DNA of 64,000 nt from Carettochelys insculpta (taxonomy: Eukaryota > Chordata > Testudines > Carettochelyidae), in the NCBI RefSeq assembly GCF_033958435.1, contig NC_134137.1, forward strand, positions 255,300,501 to 255,364,500, given 5' to 3'. How positions within the stretch are numbered: the stretch's first letter is position 1; every line of letters begins with the position of its first letter. The notes under the pieces are model-generated. The model saw only the letters and a list, made by a program, of their open reading frames with translations. It made no database searches and was not told the DNA's origin. Of this stretch, positions 11,389 to 24,178 are shown piece by piece. The translations under genes were made by a program, and so were the position numbers.

Positions 11389-14204
11389 CTAATTCAAACT
11401 TTTTCCCACTTTGCTGGAAGTTCACAATATATTTAATTGAAATTAACCAATGAATCAAGACAATTAGAAAATATTTAAGACAGTTGTTTATATGAGAGCA
11501 ACAGTTTTCAGATGGTTCTTTTAAAATTTGGAAATAGAACCAAGTTATCTGTCTACTTAGCTTTAAACTGATGTCTCACATTTTGGTGCTAGGTTGGGAG
11601 GGATTTGAGATACACTGTGAGTTATGCGAAAACTTGAGCTTTAACACCAATCTGAAAGTTCAACTTGTCACACAAACCACTGTAATAATAATGATGCTTA
11701 TAATAATACTCTGATAGCAGCCATCTGCCCATTCCAGACAGCTGAATCACTTCCAGGGCTCCCTGAGCTCCAACAGTGACATGGATTTTTTATACAGTAT
11801 ATCACAGACAGTATATGCCAGGCCTGTAGTCAGGACCTTTCTCTAATGACGTCAAAGAGGTTGTGCAGCCAGCTTTTACATTTGCTGCAGGCTTGTCCTA
11901 ATGACATTAGGATATAACGAATGAGGAATGGAAGATATGTACATCAATGTTACAATAACAAGCAAGGACAGAATGCTTAGCTCCAAAGGCAGCTCTTAAG
12001 TTATCCTCAGCAGAGTGGCTTTTGAAAGTTTGCATCAATAGAGAAGCTGATGAGCGTGTGTGTAAATTCCATGATGAGGCAACATAATTCATTAGGAGTG
12101 AGGGGATAAATTTGTAGTCTGATGTTAAAACGAGTTTAAAAAAATCAAAATTGTTAAGATTAAATTTAAATTAAATGCCAGCCATGTTATTGTTTAGATT
12201 AGCTAACGAAGACCAATTAAGGATGTTTTCTAAATGCAAACTAAAACCAAATTTAGTTTGGAGCATTGAAGGAACACTGGTGGAAGCATGAAGGGATTTG
12301 ATCTGCTTGGCTGTTCACACGCTGTTAACTTACCTATGATGAATACCTGTGGGTCAAAGGCATACAAGTTGGAATTTCCAGGATTCTGTAGGCATTCTGC
12401 TTGGGGCCCCCTCCAGAATATCTCTTTCCCTTTCCTTCAACAGATGCTGGAATTGCTAGTGTTTTGGTCATATTGCAAAGTTTCTTTTCTTTTATAAAAA
12501 TCAGCTATTTGGGAAAGGGATGTGATGAGACTTAATTCTTGACATCGGATAAGTGCTCTCTGAGGCTGGATGTGTTTAGAAGTATTGAATTAGTAGTCAT
12601 TAAATGGTTTAGTTTGAGTCTTTAATTCTTGTGAACTTTAAGATCTAGAGGAGCCTTATGGTGGGCGGTTCAACTATATTTTGTATATTCCAAGTAAATT
12701 TAAAGAATGAGTTGCTAAGTTAGACAGAGCAATAAAATAGTGCCCTGGCTCCACTAATGGACAAAGATGGATGCTTCAGAAGGTGTAAAATCCCACAGTG
12801 TACCTACCAGTGTTCATCTAATAAGGCAAACAGTTTTGCTGTTGTAACGACAATTACTCTTCTTGTTTATAGGTCTATTTTTATATATTACACACTCAGA
12901 GAGTGTACTTCTTACCTGGCGCTAACCTGCAATAGGGAATTACACAGTTTAATTATATTAAATTAGCATGCTGGAAAGTTAAGTCTTTTTGTTTTTAACT
13001 ATTATATCTCTGCTTTCACTTTTTAAAAAATCTTCATTTTTTGCCATGTTTTGTGTGATAAAATTATGCATGCTCTTTTTCAGTTATCACATAAGCTTGG
13101 CTTTCGAAAGGAGTAATTTTTGGATAAATTCAAACTACCAGTTTGGATTAATGTATCTTCTGACTTGCTATGTATGTGAGAATTTTATGTATAAAACAAC
13201 CAAACAAAAAATGCTATGAGTATATCAAGTTCAATTGCAAAGGATCTGAGGCATTTTAGAAATATCACATACACAGAAATGGTCACTTCCACAGCAGAGT
13301 GTGAAACATGGAGACCACAGCAACCTTACAAAGAAGTTTTGGACAGGGAGCAGAAAGCAATACTCTATTCATTTGATATTCCAGGAGAAATTTGAAGAGG
13401 TAAAATGAAATCAGAATATTTTTACCTCACAGGCATTAGCAACAATGTTACTTTCTTGCAAAAAGTGACATGGGGATTTCTAAACAAGCATGGTTAAATG
13501 TTTGTTTTTTTCATTTGAGAGACATAGCCTGGGAATATGTTATGCTAAAATGAAAGGTGGCCATTTGTATTAGCAAGAGCTGGGAAAATAATGCATGTCT
13601 CAGTTCACCAGAAGTTTTGGAAATTCAAGAAAAAAAGATTTCTTTTTTCAATTTTGGTTATTTTAAAACATTGAGGTTTGTTTGTTTGTTTCAATACAGC
13701 TAAAGGAAACTTCAAAATGAAAAGTCATTTCAAACAAAACAACCATTTTATTAGAAAGATGTCAAAATGAAATGTTTCCTTATTTTAGGAATTTGTCTAC
13801 CCAGAATACAGCAGTACAAATGAACAATCTGGCATTATTGATACAAATTTCTGTAACCAAATTTGCATTTTTCACCAAATATTTTGGCAGAAACATTTCA
13901 CCCAGTTTTAGTTTTATTTTTACATATGTTATGGGAGGGGCCAAAGGTTACAGGTTTGGAACACTGTTCTGGAAGTATTTGAAACAAATTACAAAGGCAA
14001 TTCTTCTCTGCCATAGTACCATTGTTATCCTAACTCCTTTTTATTAGCTTTGGTTCTGTGGAAAAAGGCTCTGGGCCATTCCTTACCAAAGCACAGACCA
14101 ACAGTTTTCAACTGGTGTGATGAGGAAATTTCATCAATTTCCCTTTCCCCCAGCTCTTTGCAGAGCTGCAGAAGCAGGAAAATTGATTAAATTTTATGGC
14201 ACAC
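11389..14204. other. No recognisable gene or repeat
   Basis: AT-rich anonymous DNA of about 2.8 kb. Chance frames only. No retroelement motif or terminal repeat recognised. Confidence 0.5.
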
Positions 14205-14207
14205 TTA

Positions 14208-14888
14208 GGCTATGGCTACACTAGCACACTACATCGAAGTAGCCTATTTCAATGTAAGAACATCAAAATAGGCTACTTCGACGCATATCATCTACACGTC
14301 CTCGAGAGCTGGTGCTTTCGATGTTCAACATCGAAGTAGCAACGGAGAACGTCAAAAGGAGCCACCCTGGAAGGAAATGCAGCGCGTCCACACACACAAG
14401 TGCTCTCCATCAAAATAAGGGGCCAGCAAAGCCCTAAGCTGCTCCCTTAAAGGACCCCTCTCAGACACACTCGGCCTGCACGGCACGAGATCCACAGAGC
14501 CAACAACTGGTTGCAGACCCTGTGAATGCAGCATGGACCCTCAGCGGCAGCAGCAGCAGCCAGAAGCTAAGGGCTGCTGTGTGCAGTGACCATAGAGCCC
14601 CAAAGGGGCTGGACAGAGTGTCTCTCAACCCCTCAGCTGATGGCCTCCATGGAGGACCCCGCTATTTCGAGGTAGCAGGATGCGGATCATCTACATATGC
14701 CCTACTTTGACGTTCAACATCGAAGTAGGGCACTATTCCCATCTTCAGGTGGGAATAGTGATTTCAATGTCTAGCCACCTAACGTTGATTTCAACGTCAA
14801 AATAGCACATGGCGCGTGTAGACGCAACGCATGCTATTTCGACATTGTGCCGGCTACTTCGAAGTAGCCGGCTAGTGTAGACACACCC
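14208..14888 (-). mobile_element. Internally deleted Harbinger derivative, 681 bp
   Basis: Flanked by TTA on both sides (14205-14207, 14889-14891), with ends GGCTATGGCTACACTA and TAGTGTAGACACACCC. It is the reverse orientation of the 35.2-kb element: the remnant of the transposase start (ATGGACCCTCAGCGGCAG at 14532) lies near the left and the CTGATGGCCTCCATGGAGG segment near the right. Both genes are deleted except for that N-terminal stub. It is more diverged than the 10.7-kb copy. Confidence 0.75.
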
Positions 14889-14959
14889 TTACATGGCACG
14901 GAACACTTACATGGTAAGTGGGGAAGGAGGAGGGTACAACAAAGGAGGAGCAGTGATTC

Positions 14960-17812
14960 AAAAGTAGAAAATAGGCCAATCAACTAGTTATCTAAGGCGT
15001 TTGAACACAAATGCAAAAAGCCTGGACAGCAAACATGAAGAATGAGAGGCCCTGGCACAGTCAAAGGAGTATGAGGTAATAGGAATAACAGGGACTTGGT
15101 GGGATGATTCGCATAACTGGAGCTCTGCCATGGAAGGGTATAATCTATTTAGGAAGGACAGGCAGGGGAGAAAAGGAGGAGGAGTGGCGCTCCATGTAAG
15201 ACAACAGTACAACTGCTCAGAGCTCCAGTATATGGAGGGAGAAAAGCCAGTTGAGAATCTTTGGGTTAAGCTTAGAGGCAGAAGCAACAGAGGTGGTGTT
15301 GTGGTTGGTGTCTTCTATAGCCCACCAGATCAGGTGATGATATAGACAAGCATTTCTTTAGACAACTAAGAAAATCTTCCAAATACAGGCCCTGCTTTTC
15401 ACCTGAGACTTTAATAGCCCTGACATCTGTTGGGAGGCCAATATAGCAACACACAGACAATCCAGAAAGTTTCTGGAGAATGCTGGGGATAACTTCCTGG
15501 TACAATTGCTGAATGAACCGATCAGGGTCCATGCGCAGCTTGACCTGCTGCTCACAAACAGGGAAGAACTAGTAGGAGAAATAGAAGTGGGTGACAACTT
15601 GGGCTGCAGCAATCATGAGATGGTAGAGTTCAGGATCCTGACAAAAGGAAGGAAAGTGAACAGTAAAATACAGACCCTTAATTTCAGAACAGTAAACTTC
15701 AAGTCCCTCAGAAAACCAATGTTCAGGATCCCCTCGGAAGCTAATATGAGGGGGAAAGGAGTTCAGGAGAACTGGTAGTATTTTAAAGAAGCCTTATTGA
15801 AGTCACAGGAATAAACCATCCTGATGCGCAGTAAGAAAAGCAAATATTATAGACAACCAGCTTGGTTTACCAGGGAAATCCTGGGTGAGCTTAAACTAAG
15901 AAAGGATGCATATAAGAAGTGGAAACTTCATCAGATGACTAAGGAGGAGTATAAATATATGGTTGGAGAATGCAGGTGAGTAATCATGAATACGAAAGCA
16001 AAATTCGAACTGCAGCTAGCAAGAGATGTGAAGGTTAACAAGAAGGGTTTTTACAGACGTATTAGCAATAAGAGAGTGATCAGGGAGGGTGTGGGGCCAT
16101 TACCGGATGAGGGAGGTAACCTGGTAATGGAAGATGTGGGAAAGCCTAATGTTCTCAATGCTTTTTTGGTTCTGTCTTCATGGGCAAGGTCAGCTCCCAC
16201 ACTATGGCATTAGGCAATGCAGTATGGGACAGAGTGAGGCAGCATTCGGTGGGGGAAAGAATAGTTTAAGACCTATTTGGAAAGTTTAGACATACACAAA
16301 TCCATGGATCTGGATTTCAGGCATTCGAGGCAACTAAGGGAATTGGCAAATGTCACTGCAGAGCCTTTGGGCATTATCTTTGAAAACTCGTGAAGATTGG
16401 GAGAGATCCCAGATGACTGGAAAAGGCAAATGTAGCACCCATGTTTAAAAAAGGAAAGAAAGATAATACAAGGAACTATAGACTGGACAGCCTTACCTCA
16501 GTCCCTGGAAATATCACGGAGGGGATCCTCAAGGAATCCATTTTGAAGCACTTGGAAGAAGGAAAAGTGATCAAGAGTAGTCAGCGTGGATTCACCAAAG
16601 GCAAGTTGTGCCTGAACAATCTGATTAGTTTCTATGATAAGGTAACTGGCTCTGTGGACATGGGGAAGTCAATGAATGTGATATATCTTGACTTTAGCAA
16701 AGCTTCTGGTACAGTCCCCCACAACATTCTTCCCCATAATTTAAGGAAATATGGATTGGATACATGGAATATGAGGTGGATAGAAAGTTGGCTAAATGGT
16801 CAATGGCCAGAGATCAATGTCTTAATATCTGGTTGGTGGTCGGTTTCAAGTGGAGTGCCCCAGGGATCAGTTCTGGGGCTGGTATTGTTCAACATATTTA
16901 TTAATTACCTGGATGAGGGGATGGATTGAACCCTCAGCAAATTTGCAGATGACACTAAGCTAGTGGACACGGGTAGATACATTGGGGGTAGAGATAGCGT
17001 CCAGAGTGACCTAGATAAATTGGAAGATTGGGCCAAAAGAAATCTGATGAGGTTCATTAAGGGAAAATGCAGAATCTTCACTGGGGATGGACGAATCCCA
17101 AGCATGGTTACAGGCTGGGACCAACTGGCTACGTAGCAGTGCAGCAGAAAAGGACTTGGGGATTATAGTGGATGAGAGGCTGGATATGAGTCAACACTGT
17201 GCCCTTATAGCCATATTGGGGTGCATTAGGAGAAGCACTTCCAGCGGATGTAGAGAAGTTATTATTCCTCTATATTCAGAACTGGCGAGACCACATCTGA
17301 AGTACAGCATCCAGTTCTGGGGCCCCCAATATAGAAAGAATGTGGATGCATTGGAGCAGGCTCACTGGAGGGCAGCAAAAATTATCAGGGGACTGGACCT
17401 CATGACCTATGAGGAAAGGCTGAAGGACCTGGGCTTATTTAGTTCGCAGAAGAGAAGAGTGAGGGCAGCCTTCAACTTATTGAAGTGTTGGGGGTGGGGA
17501 GCTCTAAAGAGAATGGAGAGAGGCTGATCTTAGTAGTGACAGATGGGAGAACAAGGAGCAATGCTCTCAAGTTGCAGTAGGAGAGGTCTAGGTTGGATAT
17601 TAGGAAAAACTATTTCGTCAGGAGTCTGGTGAAACACTTGAATGCGTTACCTAGAGATGTGATGGAATCTTCATCCCTAGAGGTTTTTATGTCACAGCTT
17701 GACAAACTCCTGTCTGGGATGATTTAGTTAGAGTTCATACTGCTTTAGGCAGGGGGCTGGACTCAATGACCTCCTGAGTTCCCTTCCAGCCCTAAGATTA
17801 TATGATTCTGTG
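14960..17812 (+). pseudogene. CR1 LINE copy with decayed ORF2 (EN-RT)
   Basis: A 5'-truncated CR1 of about 2.85 kb. ORF2 pieces are recognisable in order across several frames: endonuclease (GRKGGGVALHV near 15170, then LDLLLTNREELVGE near 15540), reverse transcriptase (YLDFSKA near 16685, [10 protein letters not shown] near 16850, KFADDTKL near 16940) and the CR1 C-terminal region (PHLKY...QFWGPQY near 17300). Many stops and frameshifts break the frame, so no protein is possible. The 3' end near 17800 has the CR1 sequence CCTTCCAGCCCTAAG followed by a degenerate ATGATTCTGTG. The exact 5' border is uncertain by tens of bases. Confidence 0.85.
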
Positions 17813-18140
17813 ACCCCATGCCAGCCTGGGGCTCAAGCAGTGTGGCTGCCTGAGTCCCAGCTGATGAGAGGTCATCAATTTCCCTACTGCAGCTGCTTTG
17901 CAAAGCCTGTGTGAGGGGAAATTGATCAACCCTGCACCAGCTGGTAATCAGGCAGCCTTGCTGCATGAGCCCCCAGCTAGCATGGGGTTGTCAGTTCCCT
18001 CCCGTGGCTCTGCAAAGAGTTGAGGGGAGGGGAGATTGACCAGTCCTAGGCTGGCTGGGGACTCAAGCAGCAAGGCTGCCTGATCCCCAGCTGCTGTGGG
18101 GTTGTTCAATTTCTCTTCCACAGCATTTTGCAAAGTGCCC
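17813..18140. repeat. Three-unit tandem repeat, about 115 bp per unit
   Basis: The words GCTGCCTGA, CCCAGCT and T(T/C)TGCAAAG recur in the same order at a spacing of roughly 110-120 bp (TGCAAAG near 17892, 18014 and 18128). The units are degenerate and start immediately after the CR1 3' end. The short frames crossing the array are repeat-derived, not genes. Confidence 0.6.
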
Positions 18141-19217
18141 AGGTAAATAACCTCAGGCTTGAATTACTACTCTGAAATTAGCTTTGTAAACACCTCAGAT
18201 CTGGGTGGAGCTTGGGCTCTGAAGCATCAGAGCTCAAGCCACAACATCTATACAACAATTTAACACATTAGCTTGAGCTTGCCAACCCAGGTTCTGAGTT
18301 TCTCTACTGCTTGCTGTGTAGAGGTACCCTATGAGATACCGATACTGCCAAGTGTTTGCAGGATTGGGGCTTTCATTTTTTCTAGCACTGATCACAGAAA
18401 CTTGGTGGTCTGTTAAAACATGCTTTCTGAACCCCTCATGATCTTCTGCTGAACTTTGCAAAGTGACAGACATGCTTGATAAATGGATCAGTAGTGATTC
18501 TTTATCCACTTTACTAGAAAAAGCCTCACTTCACATTGATCTCTGAGAACAGAGATCACCCAGCTATTCCAGCGTCAAGGACTTGGATTGTTGAACACAA
18601 CATTTGCTATCAAGTTCGCCAGATGCTCACACAGCATGTTTCATGTTTTATACTACCCCACTGCTATCCCAATGCCAAACTTTTTTTCCTCCCTCAAAAA
18701 AGAAAGAAACTAAAGGGATTAGGATTTTTTAGCACCAGGAATAGCACAGCGAGAACATAAATATAAGAAGTAACTGATGATTTTGCTGGACTGAAGAAAA
18801 CCACAAAAAGTAGATTCTGTTCTTGTTTTGCTGTAATCCATTGTATCAACCACACACATGAAAACCTATGTTAAAAGAAAATTATTACTGTAGAAAAATC
18901 AAGTTTTCTTGCCCAGCCATTCCGAGTCTCCTCCACTCCACAGCACCCCAACTCAGACTCCTTTTTCATGTCTTTTTGTCCAGGTCCCCCTCTACATCCC
19001 ATCTCTTTAACAGATCTCTCTTCTCTCCCTACCAGCTCCTGTCCCATTGGTCCTCAGACTCCTTGCCTGACATTCCCTGTCTTTCCCTCCACTTCTTCAT
19101 CTAATCACAGATCACCCTCCTCCCAACCCCTTGTTGCACCCCCTTTTCCCTTCCTTCCTCTCAGACCTAATCTCCTCCCAGCTAGTCCCATTTTCCCTTG
19201 TCTGGTTTTCTCCAGTC
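18141..19217. other. No recognisable gene or repeat
   Basis: Anonymous sequence with a pyrimidine-rich stretch at about 18910-19215 that opens several chance frames. No domain or terminal repeat seen. Confidence 0.5.
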
Positions 19218-19220
19218 TGA

Positions 19221-19498
19221 GGGTAAGTCCAGACTGACTGGCTCGATCTTCCAGAGTTCAATTTTGTGTGCCTGGTAGAGATGTGCGAAATGGAACTATC
19301 TGGGGTTGGCAAGTGACTCCTGTTCTCCTCGATATCACAAGGAGTAAGGGAGATTGATGGGAAAGTTTCTCTTGTTGTCCTCCATCTTTGAAGACAGACA
19401 GGTAAGTCGATTGCTGATAAGTTGATTCTACCTACTCAATTGCCATAGCTAGAATTGGGTATTTACAATCGACCTTCCTGCCTTGTGTGGACCTGCCC
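19221..19498. mobile_element. Short MITE with 3-bp target duplication, 278 bp
   Basis: The left end GGGTAAGTCCAGAC pairs with the right end GTGTGGACCTGCCC with a few mismatches, and TGA flanks both sides (19218-19220, 19499-19501). End sequence and duplication length place it with the Harbinger-like elements here, but the interior differs from the others (CGATCTTCC / CGACCTTCC near the ends). No coding capacity. Confidence 0.6.
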
Positions 19499-19501
19499 TG
19501 A

Positions 19502-20097
19502 GTATCTGTTCTCCAGGCTTCTTTCCCCAATTTACTTCCCCAGCAATGCCCTAAACCTGCCTCTTTTCCCTTCTGAATGTGAATTAGATACCTTCCTCCC
19601 CCATGGTGTCCACATGCCCACCGGGAATTTATTATGAATACAAGAAAGACAGTGTCCTTGCTTTCACATGTGGTCTTTTGCCCTATCCCAGCCAAGAGCA
19701 ACCACTAAAGGGAAATCCAGCTTCATCCCTATAGCCCTGTGCTGGAACGTGCTCAGTTCCTTTTTGGGAATGTTACACACAGTCTGTGTTCTCAGAAGCT
19801 GGGACATGCTAAGAGAGGACAAAATTCTCAGATATTTTGAGCTGCAAACTGTTTTTTTAAAAAGTTGATAATTTTGGCCAAATGTGGGTAGCTTTTCAAG
19901 AGGACACAAAGGCCTCCTCCTGTCCCATTCAAAATTATTGCTCCAAAGCTTTCCAAAGAAAAGTTTGTCAGAATTTTTTTAACATTGAAAACAATATATG
20001 TTCCTACACTTGTTCTCAGAGGAGCCTGAACCATTTTCCCCAAGTATTTTCCAAACTAATTCAGCCTAAGGCAGGCACCTGGCAGAGTAAACTTTAG
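19502..20097. other. No recognisable gene or repeat
   Basis: Nothing identified between the MITE and the next CR1. Confidence 0.5.
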
Positions 20098-20996
20098 CCC
20101 AAATGGTTAAAGTTTGGCAAAGGTGACACAAAACTAGGGGGAGAGGTAGATACGTTGGAGGGTAGAGAGAGAATCCAGAGGGACCTGGATAAATCGGAGG
20201 ACTGGGCCAAAAGAAATCTGATGTGGTTCAATAAGGAGAAGTGTAGAGTCCTGCAGCTGGGGTGGAAGAATCCCAAACATTGTTACAGGCTAGGGATTGA
20301 CTGGCTCAGCAGCAGTACAATGGAATGGGACCTAGGGGTTATGGTGGATGAAAGGCTAGATATGAGTAAACAGTGTGCCCTTGTAGCCAAGAAGGCTAAC
20401 GGCATACTAGGGTGCATTAGGAGGAGCATTTTGAGCAGATCTAGAGAAGTAGTTATTCCTCTTTATTCTGCACTGGTGACGCCACATCTGGAATATTGCG
20501 TCCAGTTTTGGGCCCCCCAGTATAAAAAGGATGTGGATTTGCTGGAGCAGGTTCAGCGATGGGCAACAAAAATGGTTAAGGGTCTGGAGCACAAGACCTA
20601 TGAGGATAGGCTGAGGGATTTGGGCTTGTTTAGTTTACAGAAGAGAAGACTTAGAGGTGATTTAATAGCAGCCTTCAACTTCCTGAAGGGGAGCTCTAAA
20701 AAGGAGGGTGAGAAACTGTTCTCAGTGGTGTCAGATGGCAGAACAAGGAGTAATGATCTGAAGTTGAAGAGGGAGAGGTGTAGGTTAGATATTAGGAAAA
20801 ACTACTTCACCAGGCAGATGGTGAAGCATTGGAATGCATTGCCTAGAGAGGTGGTGGATTCTCCATCCCTTGAGGTTTTTAAGTCCTGGCTGGACAAGGT
20901 CCTGGCTGGGATGACTTAGTGGGGGTTGATCCTTCTTGAAGCAGGGGCTGGACTAGATGACCTCCTGAGGTCCTTTCCAGCCCTGTAATTCTGTGA
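20098..20996 (+). pseudogene. 5'-truncated CR1 LINE, 3' 0.9 kb with open C-terminal ORF2
   Basis: It starts within the reverse transcriptase just after the catalytic box, with a degraded FADD region near 20115, and runs to the CR1 3' end (CCTTTCCAGCCC then TAATTCTGTG). A frame of 254 codons (20155-20919) is still open and shows the conserved CR1 C-terminal order: [69 protein letters not shown] and a final HWNALPREVVDSPSLEVFK. The lack of stops suggests a fairly recent insertion. It is dead on arrival, with no endonuclease or catalytic RT. Confidence 0.88.
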
Positions 20997-21639
20997 AAGG
21001 TACAATCAAATGGAAACAGGGTCTTGTAATCAGAAGTGTTGAACAAGGTAAGTAACAGGCAGAGCTACCAGCCCATTCTATTACATTATGTTCCTGCTCC
21101 AACGGTGTCTCCTACAGGCACTCACATTTAAAATCTAGTCCAGATGCTTGTGAGTCTATTGCTGTGGTACTGGCAGGAGTGGGAATGGATGAAGAAAGAC
21201 ATATTTCTAGATTTCCAGACCAGTTGTGCAGATACAAGTGGTTCTCATAAACATTTGAGCTGCCGAATGCTCAGCCAAACTGAATCTTTTATGACTAATC
21301 CATGATTAATTATTAATCGGTAAATTTTCTAAGAGATCATCAACAGCCACAGCCCCACTTCAGCACCAGCTTTTGATGAAACATGCAATTTTGTCAACTT
21401 GACGTTAACATCAGTCCTATGGAGACTGGTGGAAACACAGAAGTATTTTTAGATTACCCAAAGGTGTGGCGGGGGGGGAGGTCATGTGACTGTAGCAATC
21501 GGAGAGAATTAACTCTGTTCTCCTGCAGAGTGGTACTCCCTAAGGTGAAACAGGCAGTGGATGGAAAACTTAGAGAACTCTGGGCAGGGTTTAGACATCC
21601 TGCAGCGATCTGGACCTCATAGAATAATGTATTCTGTGG
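20997..21639. other. No recognisable gene or repeat
   Basis: Nothing identified. Chance frames only. Confidence 0.5.
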
Positions 21640-22070
21640 CAAGCTCCCCTCATAATCAATGCCTTGATTTTCAAAAGGCATTTGACAGCTGGCAGAGACA
21701 TCCCTTGCAGAATAGACTTCAGTCCTACGGAATCCCAACAAAAGTTGCTATCTTCATAAATGCCTCATTCAAAAATGTGAAGTACTCCGTAAAGGTGCAC
21801 AAGTGGATCACCACAGACACTGGCATAAAGAGGAATGAATTTATCTCCACTGTTTGGCATTGGCATTATTAAGAAGAAGCATTATGAAAAAATTTATCAG
21901 CCACACAAACAATGGTATGGCATGTCTCAGTGATGACCAAGACTTTGCTGACGATATCGCACTGCTGAGCATCACCCCCAAAAGGCAGAAACAAAGACAG
22001 AGCAGGCCAGACAAGGCTCAAAATTCTTCATGCTAAAATGAACATCCTTGATTCCCAGACATCAGGTAAC
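21640..22070 (+). pseudogene. Reverse transcriptase remnant of a non-CR1 LINE
   Basis: The translation in shifting frames gives CLDFQKAFDS (near 21660), then a YGIPTKV segment (near 21727), and downstream DQDFADDIALLSIT (near 21937). The last is an RT catalytic FADD box in the DLDFADDIALL context typical of another non-LTR clade (possibly RTE-like), not CR1. At least two frame changes separate the blocks and the flanks are unrecognisable, so this is an old fossil. It may be the same family as the C-terminal remnant at 29.8-30.4 kb. Confidence 0.6.
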
Positions 22071-23287
22071 AAAGTATTGGGTTTTGTTTTGTTTTTTTAA
22101 TTATACAGTGAATTTTCTGACTATTATTCCTTTTTAACATCTTTATGGACCAAAACGAACAGTCGTTACTTAAACAAAGCCTACACAGATTTATAATCGA
22201 AAGCAAGGACAGCTTTGCTTGGCCCAATATTTGGAAACGCAAGAAAGGCAGTTTAAATGCTTTCTGTTGATTTACACTCGTTTTATGAGAAGGATGTACA
22301 ATTCAGATTTCACATTTGGCATTCCTCAAATGGACAGACTGTATATCATGTCTCAAAATATGCCAATGAAGTAGCTTTGTTGAAAGAAAAATATGATTAA
22401 GGACCTGTTATCCGAATATTGTGTTTCCTGAAGAGCTGGATCAGTCTGAGATACATTTTTGTCCTCACAGTGTAAAATCACAGAGAGGAAATATGTTTTT
22501 TTAAAAACATGCAGTGAAGTTAGACATTGTCTTAAACAGCTTATATTATCTGTTGTTGATTAACATGCACTGATGAAATAAAGATAGAATACTGATTTCT
22601 TGGAATGAAGCAACCAGGACTTTCATTTAGAAAGTAGCACTGTTTGCAGTCATTGGCAGAATTATAGGTTAAATTTCTTTTAACATAAACCTTTGTTGAA
22701 TTAACATAATCATATGTACTGTATCATAATGGAGAACTTCACTAAACTATTACATCCAATTCATGTACGTGCCACAGTTTGCTATGAGGACTTGTGTTAT
22801 CTCTTTAGATATAGCCATGCATCGTTTGGTGTTTTGCTTGGATTTGGTAACCTTATGTCAGCATGAGGTGACTATTTTCCCATTAACATTTTATAGAATA
22901 CCTGTAGTTATGCTTTAAATATTCTCTGTCAAAATTAATTTGTGAATTAGTGCATATAGGGTAGTGGTTCACTGCAGGGGAAAAGGTTAACAGGCTTTTT
23001 GAAGGGCCATAGACACTGAAGCACCCTCAGCATTACACTGAAGGGAAAAACAGAACTCAGCATGAACCTCCTCCTTCCAGTCACTGATTCTGTACTCAGA
23101 ACTGTGCAGTGAGTCTGCCTGTCTGTCCTTCTCTCCCAGGAACACCAAGAACTTGAACCAGCCTTATGAGCCAAAGAAACTGAAGCTGATAGGATCAAGG
23201 ACAAAAGCAGCATCACTAGATACTGGAGCTAACACAAACTGATGATTTAATAAGTGTTTCTTCTACTTGACTGGACATTCTGTACCC
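22071..23287. other. No recognisable gene or repeat
   Basis: Anonymous AT-rich DNA. No motif recognised. Confidence 0.5.
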
Positions 23288-24178
23288 CATGGGTTCCCAA
23301 ACTGGGGGCTGTGCCCCCCTGGGGGAGTGTGAAGAAATTCTAGGAGGGCGTGAGGCAACCCAGTCCCCCCATAAGTCTCCCCACCCTTTACTTCTGGCTG
23401 TGAGCCCCTACCATTTTGTGTGGGTGACCTGGCACAGCCACTATGAAAAGCAGGCAGCTGGCAAAGACCCACGTGCAAAGGTGAGTGAACGTGGGTGGTG
23501 GGGAGGAGGAGGATGGGGTTAGATGGGGGTCTGGGGGTGCCTGGTTCAGGTAAGAGGGATGGGGTAATAGCAGGGTCTGGTGGTGCCTGGCTTTGTAGGG
23601 GTGAGGGGCTCAGATGGATGGCTTGCAAGGCTTGTGGGGTTCAGGTGGCCAGCCAGCTTGCAGGACTCATGGGGCTTGGCAGCTTGGGCAGACAGGCAGC
23701 GGACCCCAGCAGTGTGGGGCATGGGTGGGCAGGTAGGCAGCTGGCCCCAGGAACTTGGGCTTGGGCTGGAGGGTGGGCAGCTGGCCTGGGCTGTGTGGGG
23801 CTTAGGTGGGTGGCTCAAGCAGTTGGCCGCAGTGACTGGCAAGTGGGTGGCTGGCCCCAGCGGTGTGTGGCTCGGGTGAGTGGCTCTGGCAGTGCAGGTC
23901 TGAGGAGGGCGGGCAGCTGGTGTGGGCAGCTCTGGTGTCTGGCACGGGGCTCAGGCAGCTGGCCAACTGGGGATGCACCAGGCACCCACAAGGGGCCAAG
24001 AAAAACAATTTGTGTTTATTTTTAATTTAATTAAGTTTTGTATTTATTTTAAATTACAAATTGATTTTTTTATTAAAAAGGGGCTGGATGGTGGTAAAGA
24101 AGAAGTGGGGGGGGGGCCTGAGGGTTTCTCAAAAATCAAAAGGGGGGGGCGTGATGCTGAAAAGTTTGGGAACCACTG
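23288..24178. mobile_element. hAT-like non-autonomous element with minisatellite core
   Basis: The left end reads CCATGGGTTCCCAAACTG and the right end, reverse complemented, CAGTGGTTCCCAAACTT. This is the terminal inverted repeat style of hAT/Charlie elements. No convincing 8-bp target duplication was found, so one end may be eroded. The core (about 23640-23990) is a G-rich degenerate array with recurrent GGCAGCTGG(C/T)C, TGTGGGGC and GGGTGGGCAG words at irregular 30-50 bp spacing, followed by an AT-rich stretch and a G-homopolymer stretch. Frames of 98-176 codons here are by-products of the array. Confidence 0.6.

Noticed and set aside
23495..24025. 176-codon Gly/Trp-rich frame as a protein
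   Set aside because: It is a translation of the G-rich minisatellite. Equivalent frames exist on the opposite strand.
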